Source: Phaseolus vulgaris (Eukaryota; Streptophyta; Magnoliopsida; Fabales; Fabaceae). From it: a stretch of DNA of 64,000 nt. Every line of letters begins with the position of its first letter. The stretch's first letter is position 1. Location of the stretch: NCBI RefSeq assembly GCF_000499845.2, contig NC_023754.2:16558359-16622358 (forward strand), given 5' to 3'. Positions 45,701-57,250 of the stretch are shown piece by piece. The position numbers and the translations under genes were made by a program. The notes beneath the pieces were generated by a model. That model worked only from the letters and a program-made list of their open reading frames with translations, did not search any database and was not told the origin of the DNA.

Positions 45701-47604
45701 TTTGAGTAACCAGACATTCCTATGAGTTGAGAATCCCGTATGTCTCTATACAAATCCGCAGGAATAGGCTTCTGTTACACAAAAAGAACAAATATAACAA
45801 TGCAGCACCATTGTGATCTGATTGAAGAAATGTAATAAATAGTTTCTTATGATAAAAGTTAATGGATGGATATGACTATGAACAAGAAAGAATGTTAAAT
45901 CATCCTGCTGAAGTGACAGTCCTTTGTTCAAGTTATTCATCCATGTTAAAGATGAATTAAAATTGATTTAGAAGCTTAATTCGTTCAATACCAATGTTAA
46001 AGGTTGTATACACACTTGATAAAGTAAATTTTCTCTCAGAACCAACTTATGGCTCGTATCAGACTATTCGCAGGTTCACAAGAGACTGAACATTAGGGGA
46101 ATGGAGAGTGTGAAAACCATGAAGGTTAGTTCATCTATTTGCTGACATGAATTGATGCATTTAGTATTCATATACCTCCAAAATAAATAAATAAATAAAT
46201 CAGTAAATGCTAATGACCTCTCTTAAGGTACTTGTTAGGATTTAAAAGTAGAAAGTATTGAATGAAACATTTTTACCTATTGTCTACTGTCCTTTTTTAG
46301 CACTAATAAGCAAAAGCCACTAAATAAACAAAGCACATGTCTAAGGAATGTTCCAAAATATCAGATATCTTCAAATAGAGTCTACATCTATATTGGTCAT
46401 TTCAATATTTTCACCATCCCCTCCCATTATTTGTCTTACAATTAGCCCAAATGACCAAACTCGACATAAATGGTAAATGACGTTTTTGTCGAATATTTGG
46501 ACTTCCATAAATCTTGGATGCAAGAGTTTCCATAAACATGAGATGTAGCAAAGAAGGCTTGTCAAAAGATAACCAGAAAACAGAAATTCAGGAAATAATT
46601 GCCAAATCAAGGAACTCACCGTTAAAACTTTGTCAATCTCATTTTCCACTCTCCAGTTCAAACAATCAATTAACTGTAACAGTTTAACTTGTCAGCACAG
46701 TGTATATACATCTAAAAAGCCAAGATCAAAACTGAAGTGTAATGCTAAGAGCAATCAACAAGGCTAAAATTCCAACTAATTTTCTTAACAAAACATAATA
46801 GATCTTACTCACCATTTTATGGGCTTTGGCAACATTCAAATCCCTTGCTTTGAGAAACCGTAGTAATGTTTCAGCTGGATAATCTTGGTGCATGTTCTGA
46901 ACCATAAAGAGAAAGATTTCAGAAAAAAAATCACCGACTCTCACAAGTTAGCACAAAACCACACAACCAAGATAGTCAAATAGCATAAAAAAATGTTGAG
47001 AATTAGCAAATAATAGGCCGAGAATACACTCAATTAGTTATTTTTGGTTGGATAATTACTAATCCAGTATGATTCTCTTGAAGACTGTTCTTCAAATATG
47101 AAAAGACCAATTTTACTGAGTTTTCAAGTTAATCTAAAACCACCCTAAACACTAAGGTATAAGCTAGCCCGATTAAAATTCCTAACAACCGCAAGGTAGC
47201 AGTGATCCAGATCATTTTGGAAGCAAAGTTTAACTTGTGTTATAAAAAGTTATTTATCTTGTTCCCTCAAAATCTACGATGAATTAAGAAAAAAAGTGTT
47301 GATTCTTTTATTATCAAATCAGGTTTCAGATCACAAATCACAACTTCTATTCATTATTCTTTTTCAGGGACCATTCCCAACACCCAAGATCAAGCAAAAC
47401 AAAGCAAATCAAAAGCCAAACCTGGAATGCGTTCTTCAGCTGTTCATCCACTGCAAAGAGTCACACACATAGAAAAAAATGAACCTCTGTGAGTGATCAG
47501 AAAAGATCAAGGAAGAATGCAATCTGAGTTTCAAGCAATTGATGCACACCATTTTCCATCAGGGACTGCAACTGCTTGACAGCCTCTTGATTTCCACCAC
47601 CCAT
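42784..47604 (-). CDS. SEC14-like phosphatidylinositol transfer protein (soybean Ssh1p-like)
   Basis: Eleven exons on the minus strand: 47604-47550, 47450-47422, 46896-46813, 46673-46620, 45771-45697, 45493-45440, 44479-44420, 44342-44247, 44157-44056, 43927-43847 and 43125-42784. All are GT..AG and in phase, giving 343 aa. It opens MGGGNQEAVKQLQSLMEN. The CRAL-TRIO N-terminal helix region (ETLLRFLKARDLNVAKAHKM) and the lipid-binding domain follow (RDSQLIGMSGYSKEGLPVIA, SHIQINEYRDRVIL, KVLDMTGLKFSALSQL, TIDDLNYPEKTDTYYIVNAP, FSACWKVVKPLL, LQGCGKEELLKVMDYASLP). The C-terminal tail is short, with no nodulin or GOLD domain. It resembles the soybean Ssh-type soluble proteins that bind phosphoinositides; lipid preference here is inferred. 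Introns 6 and 10 carry transposon insertions. A leader intron ending at about 47628 is likely. Confidence 0.94.
43367..43475 (+). mobile_element. TRIM-like solo LTR, copy B, in SEC14-like intron 10
   Basis: TGTTGGAGATCTCACATTGA to CTTTCTAAGACA, 109 bp, related to the LTR at 25968. No primer-binding site follows. Flanks CATAT (43362-43366) and CATCT (43476-43480) agree at 4 of 5 positions, which fits a solo LTR with an aged target duplication. Confidence 0.65.
44725..45404. mobile_element. Candidate inverted-repeat transposon in SEC14-like intron 6
   Basis: The left end ACGTTTAGATAGGACA and the right end TGTCTATCCAAACACAGT are imperfect inverted repeats. CTT flanks both sides (44722-44724, 45405-45407). 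The interior has degenerate repeated words such as TCGGTCGATGTCGGCTGAAA, GATGTCGATCA and AATGTTGGCTGAAGAAA. No coding region. The superfamily is uncertain. Confidence 0.45.
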
Positions 47605-49999
47605 CTTCTTGTTCAGCTCTCAGCACTGCAAAACCAAAATTCAAAAGCCAATCCAAAGTGACTGAGAAATTTGCAAGGAAAATCTGCTAACCGCAGATCC
47701 TTTTAAGACACCCCAAGAAGGTATAATTATTGCTACCCCACAAAAAATTTAAACTGATTTACCTATCGTGGCTTAAAGACAGAAAAGGTGGGTGTGATTT
47801 GGCAGAAGTGAGGGTACTGATCCCCCTAAAAATTATAGCTTTTTTTGTCCACCTCCTCTTGCCCCTGTGCAAAGCACAAAAGCATGGAACTTGGAGGTGG
47901 GTTTGTACTATGTATGTATGTTGCAGCTTCCTATGTAGGAAAGGAACTCAGTGGTCAACAAAACAAAGAAAAAAAAAGTGACAAAACTGTTAAAATCAAA
48001 TAACCAACAACCGAAAGATGGGGTTTTTCAAATTGTTGCTCAAATTAAAAATACTTTTCTTTCCAAATAACTTCTCACTTTATATTACAAAACTTTTTGG
48101 AATTAAAAAAACTAAAATAATAATTTGAGGGACACCTCAGATTTTCAAATTTGGGGGTAAATGGAAGAATAACAGAGACAAATATTAGGTTTTCTCATAC
48201 CGTTACAGGTCTACGGTTTAATTAATTTTTATGTTATAATAATAAAAAAATATTTAATTACTTGACCTGTAAATATTAGCGGGGACTATTATAGTTATAA
48301 ACTATGTAATAATTTTCCAGAAACATAGATAAAGAAACTTTATAAATGTAATAAATGAAATGATGAAAAGTGATAACAAAATTATAAATATAATAATTTA
48401 CGTGATGAAAATGACAAATAAAATAATAAATAAATGAAGATGAAAAGAAATAGGAAAAATTTAATGTAAGAATATAATGAATTTTTTTTATATAAATTGG
48501 CATTGAATAAATGTAGGATGTAATATAAGAGGTTAGTTTTTTGCAATCTATTAAAATTTTACTTCAACCAATGTTAAAATAATTTGTAATACTGTGTAAC
48601 TGTAACTCCTCGTTAACACAACTTTTTGGAAACATATGCTTTTAAGATTTATATTTCATATCTTTTTTTATAAAAGATAATACTATTTCAATATGAACAA
48701 TAAATTCCAAATATTTAAAAGTAAATGTTTATTCAAGGTTTGATTAGAATTAAATAATATTTAATGAGTCAACCCACACACTTAATAATTCAAAAAAGTT
48801 ATGATTGAAATCAATTCTTTTTTATTAAGTTAGGAAAATGTGTGCAAAATAGGGAAGCAATAAGTAATTAAACTTAAATTGATTAATTTGAATGTAATTT
48901 TTAAGTTTGCATGAGGACTTTTTACTCTTAATTAAATAAAGCGTGCACCTTATTCTCATTTATTTTTCATGTGATACTTTTGAAGAATATTTAATGTGTT
49001 TAGTTGAGGTTATTTATAGAAATTAATAAGTTACTTATTTCTATCAGTTTCATAAATGTTTTAAAAGTAATTAAAATAATAATAAAATATTAAATATGTC
49101 ATTGTATATTGACCTCTTTTTTCTTTGAATTTGAATACCACTTAATTTGTATTGCTCATTATTAAATGTGAGATTGACCAATTATAAAACTATTTTAATC
49201 TTTTGTGAAATTCATCAATTACGGAAAATTGTAGATCCATTTATTAGGGAGCATATAATTTGGGTTAGTTCATGTTTAAATTAAGTTTGAACTATTTTTT
49301 TTAAGATTATTACAGTGTGATTAAATTAAGTAGGACGATTTCTCTTGTAAGGAACCCAACTATTATCATTACCATATATGTATAAAAGCATATATCATAA
49401 AATATCTATATTTATTATTTTGCATTATAGAATTATTTATCTATGTACGATTATAAAAAATAATTATAAAATACAATAGAAAACAAGTTTTATCTAATTA
49501 TTTAATTGAACATATAGGGAACAATAATAGTATATGAAAATTTTGCATGTCAAGTCTTTTAAAGATTATCCAAAATTTCATTAAATATTTAAAAAATTAT
49601 CAGAATTTCATTTAATATTTAAAAGATTATCTAAAATTTCATTGAATATTTATATAATGACTAAATGCTTCCACAATATTAATATTAACTTTGAATTCAA
49701 AGGTTACCATTTGTCTTAATATTTTATTTGTATTACAATTTACTCTTTTTAATATAAATTTGTTTAACAACCTCTTATAACAAGATAATTTGGATAAATT
49801 TTCACTTTTACTTTGATTTCAAAAAATTTCATCGATTTTTACCTATTAATTCTTTCATTTATATGACTTAATGTATTAGTAGAGCATGAAGTATCATTTA
49901 ATTTCCTAACTTAGTACTCACAACAACTACATCAATCACTTAGTAATATCACTTTCGTCATTACTTATAAACATCTTTCACTTATTACAAAATTAATTT
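47605..49999. other. SEC14-like gene leader and AT-rich spacer
   Basis: The leader of the SEC14-like gene probably runs to about 47800-48000 with an intron (acceptor GCAG near 47628, candidate donor AG|GTAAAT near 47763). Beyond that the DNA is AT-rich with no supported gene. It includes the 30-bp triple repeat at 49560-49651. Confidence 0.5.
49560..49651 (+). repeat. 30-bp tandem repeat, three diverged units
   Basis: Three successive units built on AAGATTATC-AAAATTTCAT-TAAATATTTA (starting about 49562, 49592, 49622), each differing by a few bases. Confidence 0.85.
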
Positions 50000-50668
50000 C
50001 ATATGGAATCCACTAATCACTCCTGGTGATTATACCTTGGTAATTGAAAACACTTCACACCACAATTATAAAGAGAAATGTTGCTTAAGCATTGACTACA
50101 TCGCTGGAGAGACAATACTCTCATTTGAGCAATAATATGTATCACTTGAGTGCATCTAATTACTTGAACAATGGAACAAGGGAGGAAGGAGAAATGATAT
50201 GACGTCTTTCTCGCTTGAGCTACCAACTAATGTTTGAGTGTCTAAGCTTTTGGAAGAAAGAGAGCTAACATTGATTCCCTCGTTGCTCAAGTGTCCAAAC
50301 AGTGTTTGAGTGACCTAACTTAGTGAAACAACACGCTAAGTTATAGAATTTACTATAAAACCTAATCTCATCATCGCTTGACAACCGCACATTGCTTAAG
50401 TGATAAAATTTACTTGAGAGAGAAAATTGATTCAACATCTCTCTCACTCAAACCTCAACTTATGGCTTGAATGAGGAGTATTATCCCTTAGACAATAATG
50501 CTTTGCACATTTACTTAAGTTTCGCTCAAGCAACCAACTCGGTCCTTAAGTGACATATGAAAAAACAACAAAAGCAACAAAATAGCATAAATTTGACTTT
50601 ATAAATCCCAAATCCATTCAAATTAATTTCATGCATTCCATTTTATTTCAAATGTTAAATGGAACCTA

Positions 50669-50908
50669 CACTACTAGAAAATCATTAAATAGAAACTAAT
50701 TTTAGAGACAAAAAATAATTACTTGCTATATTAACTAAATTAGATACTATTTTAGAGACTAACAAAATTATTGGTTTCTAAATTAGTTTCTATTATTGAT
50801 AAATAGTTTCTAAATTGATATTTAATTAGCTATCAAGGTTTTAACTACCAACAATTAATTATTTTTGGTCTCTAAAATTAATTTCTATTTAATAATTTTC
50901 TTGTAATG
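50669..50908 (+). mobile_element. CACTA-type MITE, copy 2
   Basis: Starts CACTACTAGAAAATCATT and ends AATTTTCTTGTAATG. The arms are a long imperfect inverted repeat (left AAATAGAAACTAATTTTAGAGAC against right GTCTCTAAAATTAATTTCTATTT). Flanks CTA and TTA agree at 2 of 3 bases. The interior shares ATTTAATTAGCTATCAA and TTTTAACTACCA with copy 1 at 5851-6107, in the same orientation. Confidence 0.8.
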
Positions 50909-51330
50909 TTATTTTACAATTAATTGAACTAAATTGTCATTTCAATCAAATTAGGTCCATTCAACACTTCAATGAGTTAAAATAACACTTCAACATATGT
51001 GTGTGCATATGAATTGACAACCAATTTCAAGAATATCAATCCAGTCATTCACTTAACAATTTAAAATCACACATCAAATCTAAATACTTTCAAAATATAG
51101 TTCAACTCCCTTTACACAACTATTGTTTCTTCACCAAGCAATATCAATCATATGATATCAAAAGTGTTTAAAGTGCACCAAAATTCTCTAATAACCTAAG
51201 AAAACACCACCTAATAAACTAAAACTTAGAAATTGAACCAATTGAAACTTAGAAGTTGTACCAATTGAGATGAATTTGTTCCTCTTATGCTTCACTTGAT
51301 ATTCTTCAATCATAGTATGTCAAAATTCAA

Positions 51331-51610
51331 AAGAAAATTTGTCTTTGATCTGAACTTCATCATACTCAAGAATGTCACTTGGATCTGATATGTATTTCCT
51401 CAACTAAGATATGTGAAGGGCATTATGCAAGTTAGCCAACAACGATATGTTAATTCATAAGCCATTCGCCAAGATGTTTAATGATATTGTATGTTCCAAT
51501 AAACTTGGGAATTAACTTATTCGATTTGATGGTGTTGTAATTCTTAGAAATACATGATCTCTAGGTGAAAGTTTCAAGAATATTTTTCTTTGATCAATAG
51601 AAGATTTCTC
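51331..51610 (-). pseudogene. Gypsy pol C-terminal fragment
   Basis: In shifting frames with stops the minus strand gives DHVFLRITTPSNRI, then LIPKFIGTYNIIKHLGE, then LANLHNALHIS, then LRKYISDPSDILEYDEVQIK. These correspond to the integrase C-terminal region shared by Ty3/gypsy polyproteins. At least two stops and one frame change break it. Confidence 0.8.
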
Positions 51611-51720
51611 GTGACTTGAAAATGTTCTCTTCTCCTTTGAATCAATTTAGCCTTAGTTGTAATTTATTTCAACATTGAAGTCCTATTAGCGCACGTTCTC
51701 TTTGTCATGATGTTGACAAA

Positions 51721-54240
51721 GAAAAGTTATACATTTTCTTCCATAAAAAGACTTCCTACGTTGTCATATCAATACTAGAATAATATTTGTTAAATATAAA
51801 TTTTACTATAGATAAAATCTAATTTCAATTACTTAACTAATTTAAAATAAAGTCCTTAACAAATATTTTAAGAACCAGATTATTCTCAAAGTTTATTATA
51901 ATCTTTACCAAAATTTCTAAGTATATCTAGAATATTTATTTAAGACTATATTAAAAGATATTTCATATAATTTTACAATTTATCGTATCTAATTCAACAA
52001 ATTGTTTACAATATTATAACATTCATCAATAAGAAGTTGACCATCAACCAAATTATAATAATTTCCCCTGAATTGTGAATTCTAAAAATTCTAAATAAAT
52101 AAGTGATAATAATTCATCATTATGTTTTGACACATAAATTTATATTTATAAATTATACATGTTGCATATGTGTTTATATTCTATGTATTAAATACTATTG
52201 AAATACATATATTATGGTTTATTTTGTGAACTATATTAAAAGAAATGGTTTCTTTTTAGTATACTTTCATTTGTGCAGTTTTCTATTTTCAAAGTTTTAA
52301 CTGTTTATATTTAACTTTCTTAAAAAAATTAAATTGCTTAACCTTGGTTTTCCGTTTTAATTTTTTATTCAAAATAGATTATATATATAACAAAAATGTA
52401 ATACATTTTTTATTTACAGAATTCACAAAGAAAAAAAAAAACATCAAACATTTAAACAAAACATATCAAAAGTACCAAACTTTTTTTTTGTATTTTTTAC
52501 TTTTATCTGATTTTTGTGCTATATTTTCCTTTGTAAGTATATACTAACCGATAATGGATTGCCCCTCTTGACATTTTTATTAATTATTGGATGATGAACA
52601 TCAACAATTCGAATAATTTAAAAATCACAAGAACAAAATGCCCCGTAATTAAAAATTAAATTTAAGATAATAAGTTGAAGTATAGAGGCTAAAAGTATAA
52701 CTAAATTTATATACATTTTTAAAAAATATATGAAAAAAATAAAAATAAAAAGTGTTTAAAAGGTATTGTTATTAGTTAGTAGTATTGAATTGGAAAAAAC
52801 ATTATGGTGTGACATGTGTCCACCAAAGTGGCACCTTAACCATCTTTCTTATTCATCTCAAACACATTTTCATTGTCATGTCACTAAGATTGTGACAAAT
52901 TTTCTTTTTCTTTTGTGGCCAAGACTCTTCCACCTATGTGCCAATAAAATTAATGTCACAACCCCAAATGTCAAATTTCATTGATAGCTCAACCACACCA
53001 TATGCAAACTTTAAAACTCCACACATCTTTATCAATGTGTTAAGTGAATAACATGTTCATAGCTTTAATATATATTCATGAAAAAAAATTAAAACTAATA
53101 GATTCACAAGTGTTTTTACATAGTGTTAATTTATAATTTAAATAGTAATTTAGTATATAGGTTTTTTTAAAACAAACTTTATATATATTTTTTGTATAAT
53201 TGAAATTTGTAATCAATAAATTGTTTTGAATATATGAATAGTAAATGTGAGTGGTTAGAAATTATTTTTTATTTTGGTTTGATTTGTTTATACGTGTACC
53301 TGAACTTTTAATAATAGAAAATATTTTTTTCTTAATGTGAATTAATATGTACTCACATATTGTAGCATAAAACCTAGGCAATAATTACCAATGTAAATTG
53401 ATGGAGTGGGTTAAATTTAAATTATTTAGAAGAAAAATTAATAGATTCTCCGTTACTTCGGATCTTTTTCTTTGACTAAACATAATGATTCAACCATACA
53501 AAACAAAAAACAAAAAAATATTTTCTAATTTAAGACTCTTTGGTTTTAAATTTAAAGCTCACTAGAAAAAATTTCTGTTTTTTTTTTCTTCTTCTTCAAA
53601 TTTTAAAGGAAAAAAATGTCGACGGAAAAAATATATATCGCTAATAACATTTCAAATTTTATAAAGAAGTTGTTAGTATATATTCCGTGTAAACAAAGAT
53701 TAATTTAAAAGAAAAATACTAATAATAATTAGTGTTATCTCTTATATGCAACTTATTTAAAGTTGGTTATATTATTTATTAATCATTAATATGAAATTCA
53801 ATAAAATTATTCAAAATCAAGAATTAAAAGACATCTACTAGTATAATTACCCAAATTCATAAACAAGAATAAAGAGATATCTATGAACTAAGTGAGTCGA
53901 TTTAAATGTTTTTATTTGAAATCATTTAAATTTTGAACAAGAATAATTTTAACTTTAAAACTCAATAAAAAAAAAAAAAAATTCTTCTTCTAAATATTAT
54001 TTTTTCCTTTCAAATTTTATAAGGAAAAAATATCATACTGAAAACAACGATATATATATATATATGGATATAACATTTCAATTTTTATAAAAAAATTGTT
54101 AATATATATTGTTTTAAAAAGATTAATTTTAAAAGGAAAGAGGTTTTAATATAGTTTTAATTTTATTTTGGAAAACTTTTCAATAGGTATATGATGTTGT
54201 ATGAGGGTTATGTAATGGTTCTTTAAACTATATTAGAAAA
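51721..54240. other. AT-rich spacer with a diverged direct repeat
   Basis: No gene is supported. A segment of about 140-160 bp at 53580-53721 recurs at 53980-54140 (shared words TTCTTCTTC, ATAACATTTCAA, TTTTATAAA, TTGTTA-TATAT, AAGATTAATTT). A CACTAGAAAAAATTTCTG word at about 53561 resembles a CACTA terminus, but no partner end is visible. Confidence 0.55.
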
Positions 54241-57019
54241 ACTTTTATAAAGTTGTTTAAAGAGACAAGGTAATGTAATGTGTATTAGAAAAGAATATTA
54301 ATAACACAAGAATATGAAGTTATTTGAGTATACAATGTCTATCTAAGTTTCGTGTTAAAGTGTTAAACTATCATTGAATTTAAATACAAGTATATATGTC
54401 TCTCAAGACTATATTGTGTTAAACTTTTCTTGAGTTTAAACATGAGAACACAATGTCTCTCTAGACAAAATAATGGAATCTCTTTGGATTATACAACAAG
54501 AAGTTGTTTGATATAAGATTCATACTCAAATAAGTGGTTATGAAATCTAGGTTTGTCCTAAAAAAACTTACTTCAGAATAGAGAAAAATATAAAAATATG
54601 ATTAACTTTATTTCTAAGTTGTCTAAAAGAGAAACTATATAACTTAAGTACTTGAAAGCTTTCCCAAACTATTCTCAAGGAGGTGAGACTCACTTGTTGT
54701 CTCTTGGAACCTTAGTCTTTTCTTTGCATAAGATAACATCCTTATATATGCATCTATAAAAGACGGTTGTAAATTGTGTGTTTTAAGAAATCTTGCTACA
54801 TAACTTTTCAAAAGGACAAGACTTTCTACTTGCATGTACTATGAAGTACGAGGAGATGTTTCTTCATTCTCTTTATAGTTGTTCTATTTATGCTTTAGTT
54901 AACAATACCCAAATGAGCATACACACATTGATGTATGATACTTTACATTAACATCTTCTTGGAGAGCGTTCTTAGTCAACTATCGTAGATATTAGATGAT
55001 GTTATATCATACTTATGTGTCTAGTGTCGGACACTTGTCTAGCATACCTGTCTTGCATTTATATCTTCATCTAGTGCTTATGTGAGATTTTGTTGGTATT
55101 GTGTACATTAACCAGTGAAACATGTATTTGTTGCTTAAGAAAGACACATCTAGTAAAACTTGTGTATAGTGTTTACATTAGATGTGTCTAAATTTCAAAG
55201 ACATCTGACACCTATACTTGTTTAGTGTTTTTCCTTTGTTTGATGCTTTTATAGAACACTTGTATCTAAGTCACTTGAGGTCCATTACACTTGCATTTGG
55301 TAAACCTTCCATCTAGTGTCAAATGTATTTATCATCTTATAGTGCATTTTGTCTTTATAAGTTTGTGACTTTATGTCTTTATAAGTTTGTGAGTTTATGA
55401 TTAGAACTTTGTTTAGAATTTGACATAATGTTGCTTTATTTATCGTGACTTCTTTTCAAATGTGATCATTTTGATCATAACATGCATTTAAAAGAATGAG
55501 TGTGTCTTTGTATAATCATCATTATGACCATCTCAAAAAATTCATAGATAATTTTTTCCGCTTTGTTAAGTATCTAACATTTATTATATACTAAATAATT
55601 TTGTTATTTTTTTTATTTGTTTCCAAATATAGGTTCTTTAGTTTTGAGATAAAAAAAACTATTATCTTATTATAATTAAACTCATTTTTGTCTCAACAAA
55701 GTGTTTGAAATAAAAATAAAAACATTTTACATTTTATGCATAAAATAATTTGTAAAATAAATTATATAACCTCCTTAAATTCGTATTTTGAACTAATATA
55801 CAAACTATTTTTATCTCAAAAAAACAATTTTTATACTTTCTTGTCTTTTAAAATTACTTATTCAAACACGTTTAAACTATACATAAGCAACACGAGGTTT
55901 AACCCTAAATCCTATAAAGTAATTTATAAACAGTGGTTGATAGAATATATGCAAGATTTTAAGATAAATCATCAGGAATAACATTAACGATTTCTTTTTT
56001 CTTTTGTTAATAGTGATTTATATAAAGATTCCAACGCAAGAATAATTTATGGAACATTTTGAAACTTACCTCACTCGTGAATCACACACGTGCATAATTA
56101 TTATTTATATGAAGAAATTTGACAGAAATAAAATAAAATAATATATATAAGCAGTAATAATGTAATGCATACAATTCTAGTGGTGCAAATAAATATCAAG
56201 AAACACAAGCTTTTATAGTTTTAAAAATAAATAGAAACTTTCACGAGATATACGAGTTTTCTTTATTTAATGTTAGACTTTTTTTTTCAATATTATTATT
56301 ATAAAATTACTTTTTTAACATACAAATTCAAAAACGTAAATCACTATCATTCATATAAACCAAATTGTAAAAAGCCCTTACATTATTATTTAGTTATAAA
56401 TAATGGTAATATAATTATTAAGAACGTCATTCTAAAATTTAATAAACTTAATAATTTGTGATTAAATAACATGCCTGCTTTTATGTCATAAAATACTAAA
56501 TCTATGAATGTTCTAAAATTCAATATACATAATTATCAAAATAGCATGACATGATTCAACTATTGAATCCAAATTCCAAAGAAATATTAATCAAAGAAGT
56601 GTGTAAATACGTAGTCTTAAAATAAGCAATTCCATTGAGAAAAGAAGTATTATTATATTTGAATAGGTAACTAGATAGCTAGTGCATCACATCAATTAGC
56701 AAAGGTTGTTAGACACAATTCTATTTTGTATGATATAAAAAGTTTACAAAGTCATAGTCACAGAAAATATTAATCAAAAAGCTTGAAAGCTGAAACAATT
56801 TGATATTAACAGCTAGGAAGCTATCTGTGGCTATAACCAACCAATAAACTCAACTTTTATGGCAGAGATTTGACTTTGGTCGAACCATTTTCAATAAAAA
56901 AAATTACAAAATTTAATGTTTAATATTTTATTTAATAAATATTAAGAAATGAATTTTAAGTTTAACTCAATTTTGTCAAATCAGCTAATATTATGAAATA
57001 TCTTTATCTTCCTTGACGT
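54241..57019. other. Gene-poor region with repeated short motifs
   Basis: Between about 54250 and 55400 several words recur: CAATGTCTCTCTA/AATGTCTATCTA, GTGTTAAAC, TCTAGTG, ACACTTG, and a short tandem copy around TGTCTTTATAAGTTTGTGA (about 55350-55393). It looks like decayed LTR-type sequence, but I found no coding part or borders. The rest (55500-57019) is AT-rich with no supported gene. Confidence 0.45.
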
Positions 57020-57250
57020 CGAATCTTCAACACACCCTCTCAAGTTAGGGTCCTCTAACTCGTGCATATGATTATATATTTATGGGTGGTTCAATAGTGG
57101 ATAACCTGATAAATCCAACAAATTTCCATATTAAGAAGTGCACTTTAAGCCTAATTAAATCATATAAATTCAGTTTATAAGATGAAATTTACATTTACTA
57201 ATATATTATGAAATGTTTTTATTTCAAATCGATGTGAGATCTTTAATAAT
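57020..57250 (-). mobile_element. TRIM-like element remnant, copy D (minus strand)
   Basis: On the minus strand, 57245-57131 reads AGATCTCACATCGATTTG through TAATTAGGCTTAAAGTGCAC to TTCTTAATATGG, matching the LTR at 25968. It continues into internal sequence containing GGTTATCCACTATTGAACCA and, at the far end, the complement of ACACACCCTCTCAAG. Confidence 0.6.

Larger units (their letters stand above)
50017..51720 (-). mobile_element. Degenerate Ty3/gypsy retrotransposon remnant
   Basis: On the minus strand, the end of a gypsy pol gene (51610-51331) is followed by non-coding sequence. Beyond it lies a region (about 50540-50060) full of short GCTTGAGC / GCTCAAGC / GTTTGAGTG-type words. That order fits pol, 3' untranslated region, 3' LTR. 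LTR borders were not found. A CACTA-type MITE (50669-50908) has inserted into it. Confidence 0.6.
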
